Shown here: positions 52,038 through 61,392 of the stretch, piece by piece
Position numbering within the stretch: the stretch's first letter is position 1
Layout of the letters: every line of letters begins with the position of its first letter
Assembly: GCF_001945445.1 (NCBI RefSeq)
Contig: NZ_MSXW01000038.1
Coordinates: 207,444 to 271,443 of the forward strand
From: Pseudomonas sp. PA27(2017)
GTDB lineage: Bacteria; Pseudomonadota; Gammaproteobacteria; Pseudomonadales; Pseudomonadaceae
Length of the DNA stretch: 64,000 nt
Direction of reading: 5' to 3'
Made by a program: the position numbers and the translations under genes
Notes under the pieces: model-generated
Told to the model about the DNA's origin: nothing
Seen by the model: the letters and a program-made list of their open reading frames with translations, nothing else
The model's database searches: none

Positions 52038-52214
52038 TCATTTATCCGAGCGCTGCTGCTCGCGCTGGGTGCGTTGCCACAAGGCCTCGGCACCTTCGAA
52101 CGCGGTGCCGTCCTCCTCGCTCAACGCCTCGGGATCGAAACGCTGCACGCAGCCCTGGCCGATCACCCGGGGAGCCGTGGCCGTACCTGGTGCATCCGGT
52201 TCGTCGTCAGCCAT
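52038..52214 (-). CDS. 58-residue small protein
   Basis: The frame runs from ATG 52214 to TGA 52040-52038 and starts MADDEPDAPGTATAPRVIG. The protein is acidic and soluble, with a helical C-terminus (ALWQRTQREQQRSDK). It begins five bases after the CBS gene stop and ends just before a terminator, so it is the second gene of that unit. Codon use is like its neighbours. Function unknown. Confidence 0.7.
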   Translation of the reverse strand: MADDEPDAPGTATAPRVIGQGCVQRFDPEALSEEDGTAFEGAEALWQRTQREQQRSDK

Positions 52215-52219
52215 GGCGA

Positions 52220-52642
52220 TCAGCCCCGTGGGCGGCCTTGCTCATGCTGGGCGAATTCCTTCACCGCCAGCAGCACGTCGTGGCGGCTGATCTGACCGAC
52301 CAGCTTGCCCCCTTCGACCACCGGGAAACGCCGGCGACGGCCTTTGAGAAAGCGCTCCGCCACTTCGATGATGTCCGCCTCGGGCGAGGTGGTTTCCACG
52401 TTGGTGGTCATGTACGAAGCGATGGTGCCGCCAGTGGCTTCGTAATAGGCGCCCTGCAGGATGCCCCGCAGACAGTCGCCCTCCGACAGCAGGCCAACCA
52501 GGCGCCCCTGGCCATCGACCACCGGCGCTCCGGAAATGCGATGCTCGAGCAATCGATTGATTGCAGTGAACAGATCGGTATCGGCATGAAAGGTCACCAG
52601 GTGACGAGTCATGTAATCACGCACTTTTACGGACTTGAGCAT
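52220..52642 (-). CDS. CBS-domain protein
   Basis: This 140-residue protein is a tandem CBS pair (about 7-60 and 75-130), with motifs RISGAPVVDGQGRLVGLLSE and RRRFPVVEGGKLVGQISRHD. Stand-alone CBS pairs bind adenine nucleotides and regulate other proteins. It is cotranscribed with a 58-residue gene and lies downstream of purU on the same strand. Confidence 0.9.
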   Translation of the reverse strand: MLKSVKVRDYMTRHLVTFHADTDLFTAINRLLEHRISGAPVVDGQGRLVGLLSEGDCLRGILQGAYYEATGGTIASYMTTNVETTSPEADIIEVAERFLKGRRRRFPVVEGGKLVGQISRHDVLLAVKEFAQHEQGRPRG

Positions 52643-52680
52643 GAACGCGAACTCCTTGTTCGAGCATCGGGCCAGACGGC

Positions 52681-53532
52681 TCAGTCGAATACCACCGTCT
52701 TGTTGTTGTGCACCAGCACTCGGTCTTCCAAGTGATAGCGCAGACCACGGGAAAGCACCATCTTTTCCACGTCCTTGCCGAGACGCACCATCTCCTCGAT
52801 GGACTCGCGGTGGCTGACGCGGACCACGTCCTGCTCGATGATCGGGCCGGCATCAAGCTCTTCGGTCACGTAGTGAGAGGTCGCGCCAATCAGCTTGACG
52901 CCGCGCAGCGAGGCTTGGTGGTAAGGCTTGGCGCCGACGAACGACGGCAGGAAGCTGTGGTGGATGTTGATCACGCGCTGCGCATAGTCCTGACACAATT
53001 TGGGCGGCAGAATCTGCATGTAGCGCGCCAGCACGATGACATCCGCCTGGTGCTCTTCGACCAGTCGCGCGACCTCGTCGAACGCCGGCTGCTTGTTCTG
53101 CGGATCCACCGGCACATGGATGAACGGAATGCCATGCCACTCGACCATGCTGCGCAGGTCATCGTGGTTGGAGATCACGCAGGGAATGTCGCAGTCGAGC
53201 TCGTTGCTGTGCCAACGGTGCAGCAGATCGGCCAGGCAGTGGGATTCGCGACTGGCCATCAGCACCACGCGTTTCTTTTGCGCCGAGTCGGTGATGCGCC
53301 ACTCCATGGAGAATTCCCGGGCGATCGGCGAGAACGCCTGGTTGAAACCGTCCAGGTCGAAAGGCAACGAATCGGCACGAATTTCATGGCGCATGAAAAA
53401 CCAGCCGCTCTGCGTGTCCGAATGATGGCTCGCTTCGGTGATCCAGCCGTTGTAGGTCGCCAGGAAGTTACTGACCTTGGCCACGATGCCGGTACGATCA
53501 GGGCAGGCGATTACCAGCCGAAAAGTGCGCAT
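52681..53532 (-). CDS. purU: Formyltetrahydrofolate deformylase
   Basis: PurU hydrolyses 10-formyl-THF to formate and THF, balancing one-carbon pools. The 283-residue product has an N-terminal ACT domain (about 4-80; RLVIACPDRTGIVAKVSNFL) and a formyltransferase-like domain with INIHHSFLPSF and EELDAGPII. ATG 53532 has GGAG upstream and gives the family length; longer in-frame starts are unlikely. Its substrate pool is fed by glycine cleavage, whose genes are elsewhere in the window. Confidence 0.96.
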   Translation of the reverse strand: MRTFRLVIACPDRTGIVAKVSNFLATYNGWITEASHHSDTQSGWFFMRHEIRADSLPFDLDGFNQAFSPIAREFSMEWRITDSAQKKRVVLMASRESHCLADLLHRWHSNELDCDIPCVISNHDDLRSMVEWHGIPFIHVPVDPQNKQPAFDEVARLVEEHQADVIVLARYMQILPPKLCQDYAQRVINIHHSFLPSFVGAKPYHQASLRGVKLIGATSHYVTEELDAGPIIEQDVVRVSHRESIEEMVRLGKDVEKMVLSRGLRYHLEDRVLVHNNKTVVFD

Positions 53533-53861
53533 GAACAACTCCAGAGAATTAGCGAAGGCGCGCATTTTAGCCAGACTAACGAAAAACTGCAGTATCTCGT
53601 GCAGGCCTCCGCCCGCCACGCCATGGCCCCAGCCAGGCCCTGAAAAACAACTGGCTTAATTGACACAGCGGCCCGTGCTGTAACCGGTTAAATGGCCTTG
53701 TTTTTAAGTGGCAATTAAATCTGATGAATTGTTGCTGCCTCTGCAACTTCTGTTGTTCTAATGCGTCTGTTTACTACAAAGCGGTTTACTTAAAACCAGC
53801 CGCTGTCTACTATAAGCAACACTTGGTCACACCTCCCTTGCATTGTATTAAAGGTACGCAC
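53533..53861. other. AT-rich control region before mvaT
   Basis: This 329-bp gap contains an AT-rich stretch (about 53700-53860) unlike the surrounding DNA. This suits binding by MvaT itself and autoregulation. No gene was recognised. Confidence 0.5.
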
Positions 53862-54245
53862 ATGTCTCTGATCACCGAATACCGCAGCCTCGAAGAAAAC
53901 ATCAAAGAACTGCAAGAACGCCTGAAAAGCCTGTCGCAAGACGACAAGCTGAAAAAGGAACTGGAATTCGAAGGCAAACTGCGCACGCTGATGGGTGAAT
54001 ATCAGAAGTCGCTGCGCGACATTATCGCCCTGCTCGATCCTGAAGCCAAAGTTGGCAAGGCACCGCGCACTGCAGGTAAAGCAGCGGCAACCGGCAGCAA
54101 GCGTGCTCGCAAAGTTAAGCAGTACAAGAACCCGAACACCGGTGAAGTGATCGAAACCAAAGGCGGCAACCACAAGACCCTGAAAGAGTGGAAAGCCAAG
54201 TGGGGCGCCGACGTCGTCGAAGGCTGGGCTACCCTGCTGGGCTGA
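53862..54245 (+). CDS. mvaT: H-NS-family global regulator MvaT
   Basis: The 127-residue protein begins MSLITEYRSLEENIKELQERLKS, trimmed here to its coiled-coil start, and ends with the DNA-binding part YKNPNTGEVIETKGGNHKTL. This matches P. aeruginosa MvaT more closely than MvaU. It oligomerises through the N-terminal coiled coil (about 1-60) and silences AT-rich DNA. AAGG precedes ATG 53862. The gene ends at a strong terminator. Confidence 0.96.
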   Translation: MSLITEYRSLEENIKELQERLKSLSQDDKLKKELEFEGKLRTLMGEYQKSLRDIIALLDPEAKVGKAPRTAGKAAATGSKRARKVKQYKNPNTGEVIETKGGNHKTLKEWKAKWGADVVEGWATLLG

Positions 54246-54274
54246 TGCCAGACCGGGGCGGTGAGTCCATGAAG

Positions 54275-54299
54275 AACGCCAGCATTGCTGGCGTTTTTT
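54275..54299 (+). terminator. Terminator after mvaT
   Basis: AACGCCAGC, loop ATT, GCTGGCGTT, then a T-run. Confidence 0.92.
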
Positions 54300-54374
54300 A
54301 TGGGCGTTTATTCAAGTCGATTCAATAGTGAGACTTCGCTGACCCGCCACGTGACCAACACGTGGCGCTCGCTC

Positions 54375-55817
54375 TTATATCCCTTCGTTTTGTAATCCAT
54401 ATCGCTGACGCAACTGCTGCGCGTGCTCGATCCAGGCTTGCAATATCAGGCGCTGGCTATCTGTGGCCTGGTTCAAATAAGCCGCCATGTCCGCCTCGAA
54501 GCTCGCCAAGGTATTGGGCGCACCCAATTCGCTTTGGGTAAGACGCTGACGGCAGAAGGCGTGCCAGCGCTGTTGCTCTTCACTGTCGAGCGTCGTCGGG
54601 AAGTTGCGAGCCCGGTAACGAAACAGCAACTCGGGCAAACGCGCATCATCGAACGGCCAGGACTGAGCCATCAATTGCATCGGGTCACAATTGCGTACCT
54701 GCTCGCACAGTCGACGGTCACGGTCACCAATAAAGCCGTCGTATAACTGCTGCTCGGGATCGACGGTCGCTGCGAAACTTTCTTCTGCATAAACCTGCGG
54801 CAATTTGTCTCGCCATTGTTCCTGGCTGTCTGCCAGGCGCTGCGCTCGCGCCAGGAACTCGGCCTTGTCCAATTGCAGGCGCTGACAATCCTCCTCACGC
54901 AACACTCCGAGCGGCGCGACTACCGGGCAACGGTTGATATGGATGAGTTTGAGCGGCACCGGCAGCTCGTCGCCCAACTCATCGCGCCGGGTGTACAGGC
55001 GACGGCGCAAGGTGTCGGCATCCTCGTTCAGCAAGGGCGCAGCATCGAGGTGCAGATCGCAAACGATCAGGGCATTACGGTTGCGCGGATGCCAAGCCAG
55101 CGGCAGCACGATCGCCAAGTAATGACGAGCCCCCGAAAAACGCCCGGACACATGCACCAGGGGTTGCAGCAGGCGGACCTGGTCGAGCACCTGTTGCTTG
55201 CTGCGCAACCCGTACAGGTAGTCGTAGAGTTTGGGCTGGCGCTCCCGGATCAGACGCGCCAGGGCGATGGTCGCGCGCACATCGGACAGCGCATCGTGGG
55301 CCTGGCCGTGGTCGATGCCATTGGCGGCGGTGAGCCGCTCGAGCTTGAGGCTGACGCCGTGTTCATCCTGCGGCCATTCGATGCCTTCGGGGCGCAGCGC
55401 ATAAGCGGTGCGCACCATATCGATCAGGTCCCAACGGCTGTTGCCGCCCTGCCACTCGCGGGCATAGGGGTCGAAGAAGTTGCGGTACAGGCTATAGCGC
55501 GTCACCTCATCATCGAAACGCAGGCTGTTGTAGCCCACGCCACAGGTACCGGGCCTCACCAACTCGGCGTGCACGCGGGTCATGAACTCGGCTTCACCCA
55601 GGCCTTCGCGCGCCAGACGATCCGGGCCGATGCCGGTGATCATGCAGGCCGCCGGGTGCGGCAGGATGTCGTCGCTGGGCTGGCAGTACAGGTTGATCGG
55701 CGCGTCGATCTCGTTGAGCTGCTCATCGGTGCGGATACCGGCGACCTGCAGCGGCCGGTCACGGCGCGGGTTGATACCGGTGGTTTCGTAGTCGTACCAG
55801 AACAGGCTGGAAGGCAC
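54375..55817 (-). CDS. sbcB: Exodeoxyribonuclease I
   Basis: ExoI degrades single-stranded DNA 3'-5' and takes part in mismatch repair and recombination. The 480-residue DEDDh nuclease has DYETTG with D9 and E11, the ExoII Asn/Asp region VGYNSLRFDDE and the His/Asp ExoIII motif HDALSDVRATIALARL. The length matches E. coli SbcB. It stands alone, convergent with mvaT. Confidence 0.96.
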   Translation of the reverse strand: MPSSLFWYDYETTGINPRRDRPLQVAGIRTDEQLNEIDAPINLYCQPSDDILPHPAACMITGIGPDRLAREGLGEAEFMTRVHAELVRPGTCGVGYNSLRFDDEVTRYSLYRNFFDPYAREWQGGNSRWDLIDMVRTAYALRPEGIEWPQDEHGVSLKLERLTAANGIDHGQAHDALSDVRATIALARLIRERQPKLYDYLYGLRSKQQVLDQVRLLQPLVHVSGRFSGARHYLAIVLPLAWHPRNRNALIVCDLHLDAAPLLNEDADTLRRRLYTRRDELGDELPVPLKLIHINRCPVVAPLGVLREEDCQRLQLDKAEFLARAQRLADSQEQWRDKLPQVYAEESFAATVDPEQQLYDGFIGDRDRRLCEQVRNCDPMQLMAQSWPFDDARLPELLFRYRARNFPTTLDSEEQQRWHAFCRQRLTQSELGAPNTLASFEADMAAYLNQATDSQRLILQAWIEHAQQLRQRYGLQNEGI

Positions 55818-56064
55818 GGCGGACTCCTGTGGGGCACCTCTGAAAACGCAGCGATGGCAACGCAGATAGTTCTAGAGATGCCCTATTGCGAATGAGCGTC
55901 GCAGTCTAGGTGGGTTGCTGAGCGATCACAAACCACGACGGTGTCGCAAAAACTTGATGGCCGTCACGGGCTTCGCCATAGGCTGGCAAACGAGCCCTTG
56001 TTCGGGATTTGCTCCGCCATTAATATCAGGAAACAATCTTATTACCGCTCGCCAAGGATGAATC

Positions 56065-56823
56065 ATGAGTGACGTCACTTCCAATCCCTATGCCGTTCCC
56101 ACCAGCCAGTTGCAGGATGTACCCACTGGCGATCAGGCACCGAGTGTCGAACAGGCCCTGAGCCGCGGTTACGACTTCACCATTGGCGGCCTGCTCAGCG
56201 AAGCCTGGCAACTCACCAAGGGCACCAAAGGCATCATCATCGGCGGTTTCCTGATCTTCTACGTGGCGATCCTGGTGGCCTCGTTCGTGGTCGGCGCCGT
56301 ACTGGGCATCTTCAGCCTGTTCAGCGATAGCCTGGTACTGATCATCATCGGCCAGTTGCTGACCACCATCATCGCTTCCGCGGTGAGCTACCCGTTCTTC
56401 GCCGGCCTGAACATGGTCGGCATTCGCCGCGCCGCTGGCCAGCCGTTCAGCTTCAACGAGATTTTCAGCCACTTCGGTAGCCTGGTGCCACTGCTGATCG
56501 CCGCCGTACTGATGATGGTGCTGATCTATCTCGGCATGATCCTGCTGCTGATCCCCGGCATCTACCTGGCCGTGGCCTACATGTTGGCGATTCCGCTGAT
56601 CGTCGAGCGCGGTCTGTCGCCCTGGCAGGCCATGGAAGCCTCGCGCAAGGCCATCACTCAGCACTGGTTCAAGGTCTTCGGCCTGTTCCTGCTGCTTGGT
56701 CTGATCGTCATCGTCAGCGCCATCCCGCTGGGCATCGGCCTGATCTGGAGCATCCCGCTGTTCGTGATGGCCATGGGTGTGCTGTACCGCACCATTTTCG
56801 GCGTTCTGCCCGTCGCTCGCTAA
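56065..56823 (+). CDS. Six-helix membrane protein of unknown function
   Basis: This 252-residue protein has a 35-residue soluble N-terminus (SNPYAVPTSQLQDV) and about six hydrophobic segments. The pattern NPY..P at the start and LLIPGIYLAVAYMLAIPLIVE resemble a family of Pseudomonas membrane proteins without known role. It is 95 bases upstream of the RDD gene on the same strand and may be part of the same unit. Confidence 0.8.
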   Translation: MSDVTSNPYAVPTSQLQDVPTGDQAPSVEQALSRGYDFTIGGLLSEAWQLTKGTKGIIIGGFLIFYVAILVASFVVGAVLGIFSLFSDSLVLIIIGQLLTTIIASAVSYPFFAGLNMVGIRRAAGQPFSFNEIFSHFGSLVPLLIAAVLMMVLIYLGMILLLIPGIYLAVAYMLAIPLIVERGLSPWQAMEASRKAITQHWFKVFGLFLLLGLIVIVSAIPLGIGLIWSIPLFVMAMGVLYRTIFGVLPVAR

Positions 56824-56917
56824 TACAGCACCTGCAGCCTGGGCCGCGTTCGCGCGGCCTGGTTGCTTCCCGCCCCGCTGCTGGCTAGCATCGGGCTTTG
56901 CTCCGTACGACGTGACG

Positions 56918-57643
56918 ATGCCGCCTTCCTCTTCTTCCACCGTTCCTCGATCTCAGCAGACGGTGCTGGACACGCGCTATCAGGTGGAAACCCCGGAAGG
57001 GATCGACCTCGCGCTGCGTCCCGCCGGCCTGGTGCCCCGCGCATTGGCCTTCACCATCGACCTGCTGATCCGCGGCGCCATCCTCGCCATCGTCTACCTG
57101 ACGCTGGGCCTGTTCGGCCAACTGGGCATGGGCCTGGCGACCATTGCGCTATTCCTGGTGACCTGGTGGTACATGGTGCTGTTCGAGGTGCTCAACCAGG
57201 GCCGCTCGCCGGGCAAGCAGCTGCTTGGCCTGCGCGTGGTGCATGACGACGGTACGCCGATCGGCTGGCCGGCATCGCTGACTCGCAACCTGCTGCGCTT
57301 CGTCGACCTGCTGCCGTTCGCCTACACCCTGGGCATCATCAGTTGCCTGAGCAGCCGCGGCTTCAAGCGTCTCGGCGACATCGCCGCCGGCACCTTGGTG
57401 GTCTATCGCGAGCACCCCATCGAACGGCCCAACCTGCCCGAGGCCGAGGCCCTGGCGGCGCCCTTCGTGCTGGATTTCGCCGAGCAGCGCGCCGTATTGG
57501 CCTTCGCCGAGCGTGGCGAAGGGCTGTCGACCGCACGCCGCGCCGAGCTGGCGAGCATTCTCGCCGAACCGCTGCAAGTCGACGCCAGCCAGGCGGAAGG
57601 CCGCATCAACGGCATCGCCCGCGGCTTGTTGGGCCCTACATGA
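56918..57643 (+). CDS. RDD-domain membrane protein
   Basis: The 241-residue protein has an RDD domain with three membrane helices (about 35-165) containing the characteristic Arg and Asp residues in LVPRALAFTIDLLIRGAIL, and a soluble C-terminal domain. RDD proteins are proposed transporters in MoxR-type clusters. Its stop overlaps the SpoIIM start (ATGA). ATG 56918 fits; an upstream frame extension is out of line with family length. Confidence 0.88.
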   Translation: MPPSSSSTVPRSQQTVLDTRYQVETPEGIDLALRPAGLVPRALAFTIDLLIRGAILAIVYLTLGLFGQLGMGLATIALFLVTWWYMVLFEVLNQGRSPGKQLLGLRVVHDDGTPIGWPASLTRNLLRFVDLLPFAYTLGIISCLSSRGFKRLGDIAAGTLVVYREHPIERPNLPEAEALAAPFVLDFAEQRAVLAFAERGEGLSTARRAELASILAEPLQVDASQAEGRINGIARGLLGPT

Positions 57644-58620
57644 AACAGAGCGTTTTCGAAAACCGTCATCAGCCCCAGTGGCAGGCCTTCGCCGAGCAGC
57701 TTACGCGCCTCGAGGCCGGTGGCCGTGACGCGGAAAAGAGCCGCACCTTCGCCGCCGAGTACCGCCGCCTCTGCCAGCATCTGGCGCTGGCCCGGGCGCG
57801 GGGTTACAGCAACCACCTGATCGAGGAATTGCAGCACCTGGCCCTGCGCGGCCACCAGCAGTTCTATCGGCATCGCAGCGCCATCGGCCCGCAGCTGATC
57901 GGCTTCGTGCTAGCCGGCTTCCCGCGTCTGGTGCGCGAAGAGTGGCGCCTGGTGAGCATCGCCAGCCTACTGTTCTTCGGCAGCCTGGCGCTGATGGGCA
58001 GCCTCGTCTACCTGTTTCCCGACCTGGTCTACAGCGTCATGGATCCGGCCCGCGTCAGCGAGATGGAGAGCATGTACGACCCCGACACCACGCGCCTGGG
58101 CCGCTTTGGCGAGCGTGACTCGGGCGATGACTGGATGATGTTCGGCTTCTACATCATGAACAACATCGGCATCGCCTTCCAGACCTTCGCCAGCGGCCTG
58201 CTGTTCGGCGTCGGCAGCCTGTTCTTCCTGCTGTTCAACGGGCTGATGATCGGCGCGGTGGCCGGCTATCTGACGCAACTCGGTTACAGCGAAACCTTCT
58301 GGTCGTTCGTGATCGGCCACGGCGCCTTCGAGCTGACCGCCATCGCCCTGGCGGGCGCAGCGGGCCTCAAGCTCGGCTGGGCGCTGCTGGCCCCCGGTCG
58401 CCTGCCACGCGGCGAGGCGCTGCGCCTGGCGGCGATCCGCGCCGTGCGACTGCTCGGCGGCGCCACGCTGTTCCTGCTGGTCGCCGCCTTCATCGAGGCC
58501 TACTGGTCGTCCATGACCTTCTCGACGCCCACGGTGAAGTACTGGGTCGGCGCGGGCCTCTGGGCCTTGGTGCTGGCTTACCTGGGCCTGGCAGGCCGGA
58601 GGCACCATGCGCCTGACTGA
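57640..58620 (+). CDS. SpoIIM-like (stage II sporulation M family) membrane protein
   Basis: The 326-residue protein has an N-terminal helical region (about 1-105) and a SpoIIM-type membrane domain with LFNGLMIGAVAGYLTQLGY and FVIGHGAFELTAIALAGAAG. In Bacillus, SpoIIM works with SpoIID/P in peptidoglycan remodelling. Pseudomonads do not sporulate, so a wall or membrane role is more likely. Its start overlaps the RDD stop and its end overlaps the DUF4129 gene by 14 bases. Confidence 0.9.
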   Translation: MKQSVFENRHQPQWQAFAEQLTRLEAGGRDAEKSRTFAAEYRRLCQHLALARARGYSNHLIEELQHLALRGHQQFYRHRSAIGPQLIGFVLAGFPRLVREEWRLVSIASLLFFGSLALMGSLVYLFPDLVYSVMDPARVSEMESMYDPDTTRLGRFGERDSGDDWMMFGFYIMNNIGIAFQTFASGLLFGVGSLFFLLFNGLMIGAVAGYLTQLGYSETFWSFVIGHGAFELTAIALAGAAGLKLGWALLAPGRLPRGEALRLAAIRAVRLLGGATLFLLVAAFIEAYWSSMTFSTPTVKYWVGAGLWALVLAYLGLAGRRHHAPD

Positions 58621-60169
58621 TGCCAGCGTGGCGATCCGCCCGCGCACGCCCTGGGAAGCCATCGACCTCGGCGTATTGATGGCCCGCCAGAACCGCCGCC
58701 TGCTGATGGCCAGTTGGGCCGCAGTGACCCTGCCGCTCTTCGCGGTGCTCTGCGCGCTGCTCTGGCAGTACCCATCCTGGGTGATGTTCGTGTTCTGGTG
58801 GCTGAAGCCGGCCTACGAGCGGCTACCGCTGTACATCCTGTCGCGCTCGCTGTTCGGCGAAGCGCCGACGCTCAAGCAAGCGCTGAAGGCCTTTCCCGGC
58901 CTGCTCAAGCCGCAACTGCTGGCCAGCCTGACCTGGCGCCGCCTGAGCCCGACGCGCAGTTTCGATTTGCCGGTGCTGCAGCTCGAAGGCCTGAAAGGCA
59001 AGGCACGCACCCAGCGCCTCAACGTGCTGGCGCAACGCGATGCCGGCGCTGCCACCTGGCTGACCGTGGTCGGCATGCACCTGGAAACCGCCCTGTGGAT
59101 CGGCCTCGGCAGCCTGGTCTATTTGCTCATTCCGACCCAGGTCTCCACCGAGTGGGACTGGCAAAGCCTGATCAATGGCGACACCAGCGACTGGCTGTGG
59201 CTGGAGCACTTGTCCAATCTCGGTTATGCGTTGCTGCTGATTCTCTGGGGGCCGATCTACGTGGCCGGTGGCTTCAGCCTCTATCTCAACCGCCGTACCG
59301 CCTTGGAGGGCTGGGACATCGAACTGACCTTCCGGCGCCTGCGCCAGCGCCTGACCGGCGTGGCCTACGCCGTGCTGCTGGGCGTCGGCGTGCTGGTGCT
59401 GCAAGCCCCGACGCCAGCGTTCGCCGAACCGCTCGCCAGTTGCCCACTGCCCAGCGAAGACCCCAACGGCCCGGAAGCGGCGCGCATGCTTGCCCAGCCG
59501 CTGACCAGCCAGGCCTCGCGGGAAGCGGCGCTGCAAATTCTCGACGCGCCGCCGTTCGAGAACCGCGAAACCGTGACCCGCTGGCGCTTCGGTGAAGAAA
59601 CCAAGAAAGACGAGCCCGAGCCGCCCGAGAACCTGCAGAAACTGCTCGACCTGATCGAGAACTGGGGCGCCCTGAAAGGTCTCGCGCTGTTCTTCGAAGC
59701 GGCCCTGTGGGCCCTGGTGATCGGCGTCATCGCCCTGGTGCTGTGGCGCTACCGCGAATGGCTCGGCACCTTCGTCAGCCGCGGGCGCTTCAAGCTTGCG
59801 CGCAAGAGCGAATCCCCCGATCAGCTGTTCGGCCTGGACGTGGTGCCGGAAAGCCTGCCGGACGACGTGGCCAGCAGCGCCGAACGACTCTGGTCACAAG
59901 ACCCGCGCGCGGCCCTGGGCCTGCTCTACCGCGCACTGCTCAGCCGCCTGATCCACGATCACAAACTGCCGCTGAAAAGTTCCCATACCGAAGCCGAGGT
60001 GCTGCCGCTGGTCGATGGCCTCGACGACCCCGAGCTGAGCAACTTCAGCCAGACCCTCACGCGCCACTGGCAGAATCTCGCCTACGGCCATCGCCTGCCG
60101 CCGGCCGAGCTGTGCCCGGTGCTGTGCAATGACTGGCGGCGTCTGGTGGAACAAGGGGGCCGCCCATGA
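58607..60169 (+). CDS. DUF4129-domain membrane protein
   Basis: The 520-residue protein has several membrane helices (about 30-60, 160-180, 210-235, 250-270 and 360-385) and a cytoplasmic DUF4129 domain at the C-terminus (about 425-510; ALGLLYRALLSRLIHDH). DUF4129 is often found beside transglutaminases in MoxR clusters. It overlaps both neighbours (14 bases with SpoIIM, ATGA with the DUF4350 gene). Confidence 0.88.
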   Translation: MRLTDASVAIRPRTPWEAIDLGVLMARQNRRLLMASWAAVTLPLFAVLCALLWQYPSWVMFVFWWLKPAYERLPLYILSRSLFGEAPTLKQALKAFPGLLKPQLLASLTWRRLSPTRSFDLPVLQLEGLKGKARTQRLNVLAQRDAGAATWLTVVGMHLETALWIGLGSLVYLLIPTQVSTEWDWQSLINGDTSDWLWLEHLSNLGYALLLILWGPIYVAGGFSLYLNRRTALEGWDIELTFRRLRQRLTGVAYAVLLGVGVLVLQAPTPAFAEPLASCPLPSEDPNGPEAARMLAQPLTSQASREAALQILDAPPFENRETVTRWRFGEETKKDEPEPPENLQKLLDLIENWGALKGLALFFEAALWALVIGVIALVLWRYREWLGTFVSRGRFKLARKSESPDQLFGLDVVPESLPDDVASSAERLWSQDPRAALGLLYRALLSRLIHDHKLPLKSSHTEAEVLPLVDGLDDPELSNFSQTLTRHWQNLAYGHRLPPAELCPVLCNDWRRLVEQGGRP

Positions 60170-61392
60170 GCCGCGCCTTGCGTTTCAGCCTCGTCGCCGT
60201 GCTGGTGAGCGCCCTTGGCCTGCTCGGCAACTACCTGCTGCAGCGCGCCGAATCCTACGAGGAAGTGCTCACCCACGGCCCGTCGCCCGAAGCACGCGCC
60301 AATCCCTACTTGGCCGCCGAAGAGTTCCTGCGCAAGCAGGGGCTTGAGGTGACCCGCGCCGACAACCTGGCCGGCCTCGACAACCTGCCCAGTCGCGGCC
60401 ACACCCTGCTGCTGCTCGCCAACCGCAGCAACCTGACGCCGCGACAGAACGAGCGTTTGCTGGAATGGACCGCCCGCGGCGGTCACCTGCTGTTCATCGC
60501 CGAACGCATGTGGGACGAGGAACAGGGCAAGAGTGGCGACGGGCTGCTCGACAAACTGAACGTGCAGCAGTACCCGGTCGAGCAGCTCGACGAGGAAGAC
60601 GCCGAGCAGGAAGGCGACGGTGCTGCCGACGAACAGCCAAGCGAGCCGGCCAGCGAAGAGGATCAGCAAGAGCCGACGGACGCCTACCCGAACCTGACCA
60701 AGCTGTACCTGGAAAATGAGCAGGCACCGGCCTATGTCGGCTTCGATACCGACTTCCACCTCTATGACGCCGACAACCTGGCCCATGTCTGGGCCAACAG
60801 CGGCGAGGCCACGCACCTGCTGCAGATCTACCACGGCGACGGGCTGATCAGCATCGTCACCGATGCCTGGATCTGGCAGAACGCCAAGCTGGGCGATTAC
60901 GACAACGCCTGGCTGCTCTGGTACCTCAGCCAGGACAGCGCCGTGACCCTGGTCTACAACGCCGACCGCGATGATCTGCTGACCCTGCTGCAACGCCACT
61001 TCAGCCCCGCGCTGCTGGCCCTCGGTCTGCTGCTGGCGCTGACTCTTTGGCACGTTGGTCAGCGCCGCGGGCCGCTGTTGCAGCCGCAGCCCGCCAGCCG
61101 CCGGCAATTGCAGGAACACCTGCGCGCCGCCGCCGACTTCCTGTTACGCCAGGGTGGCCAGCAACGCCTGCTGAACAACCTGCAGCAGGACATCCTGCGC
61201 CGCGCACGCCGCCGCCACCCCGGTTTCGAACGCCTTGCGGTGGCCGACCAGTGGCAGATACTCGGCCGCCTCAGCCGCCAGCCATCGACCATCATCAGCC
61301 AGGCCATGCGCCCACTGGGCCAGAAACGCCTTTCCGCCAGCGACTTCACCCGCCAGGTCGCCCACCTGCAAACACTCAGGAATGCCCTATGA
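60166..61392 (+). CDS. DUF4350-domain membrane protein
   Basis: The 408-residue protein has an N-terminal membrane anchor (about 5-22), a periplasmic DUF4350 domain, a strongly acidic insert (about 140-170, EDAEQEGDGAADEQPSEP) and a second membrane helix (about 285-300). The acidic insert is unusual for the family. The start overlaps the previous gene and the end overlaps the MoxR gene by four bases (ATGA). Confidence 0.87.
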   Translation: MSRALRFSLVAVLVSALGLLGNYLLQRAESYEEVLTHGPSPEARANPYLAAEEFLRKQGLEVTRADNLAGLDNLPSRGHTLLLLANRSNLTPRQNERLLEWTARGGHLLFIAERMWDEEQGKSGDGLLDKLNVQQYPVEQLDEEDAEQEGDGAADEQPSEPASEEDQQEPTDAYPNLTKLYLENEQAPAYVGFDTDFHLYDADNLAHVWANSGEATHLLQIYHGDGLISIVTDAWIWQNAKLGDYDNAWLLWYLSQDSAVTLVYNADRDDLLTLLQRHFSPALLALGLLLALTLWHVGQRRGPLLQPQPASRRQLQEHLRAAADFLLRQGGQQRLLNNLQQDILRRARRRHPGFERLAVADQWQILGRLSRQPSTIISQAMRPLGQKRLSASDFTRQVAHLQTLRNAL

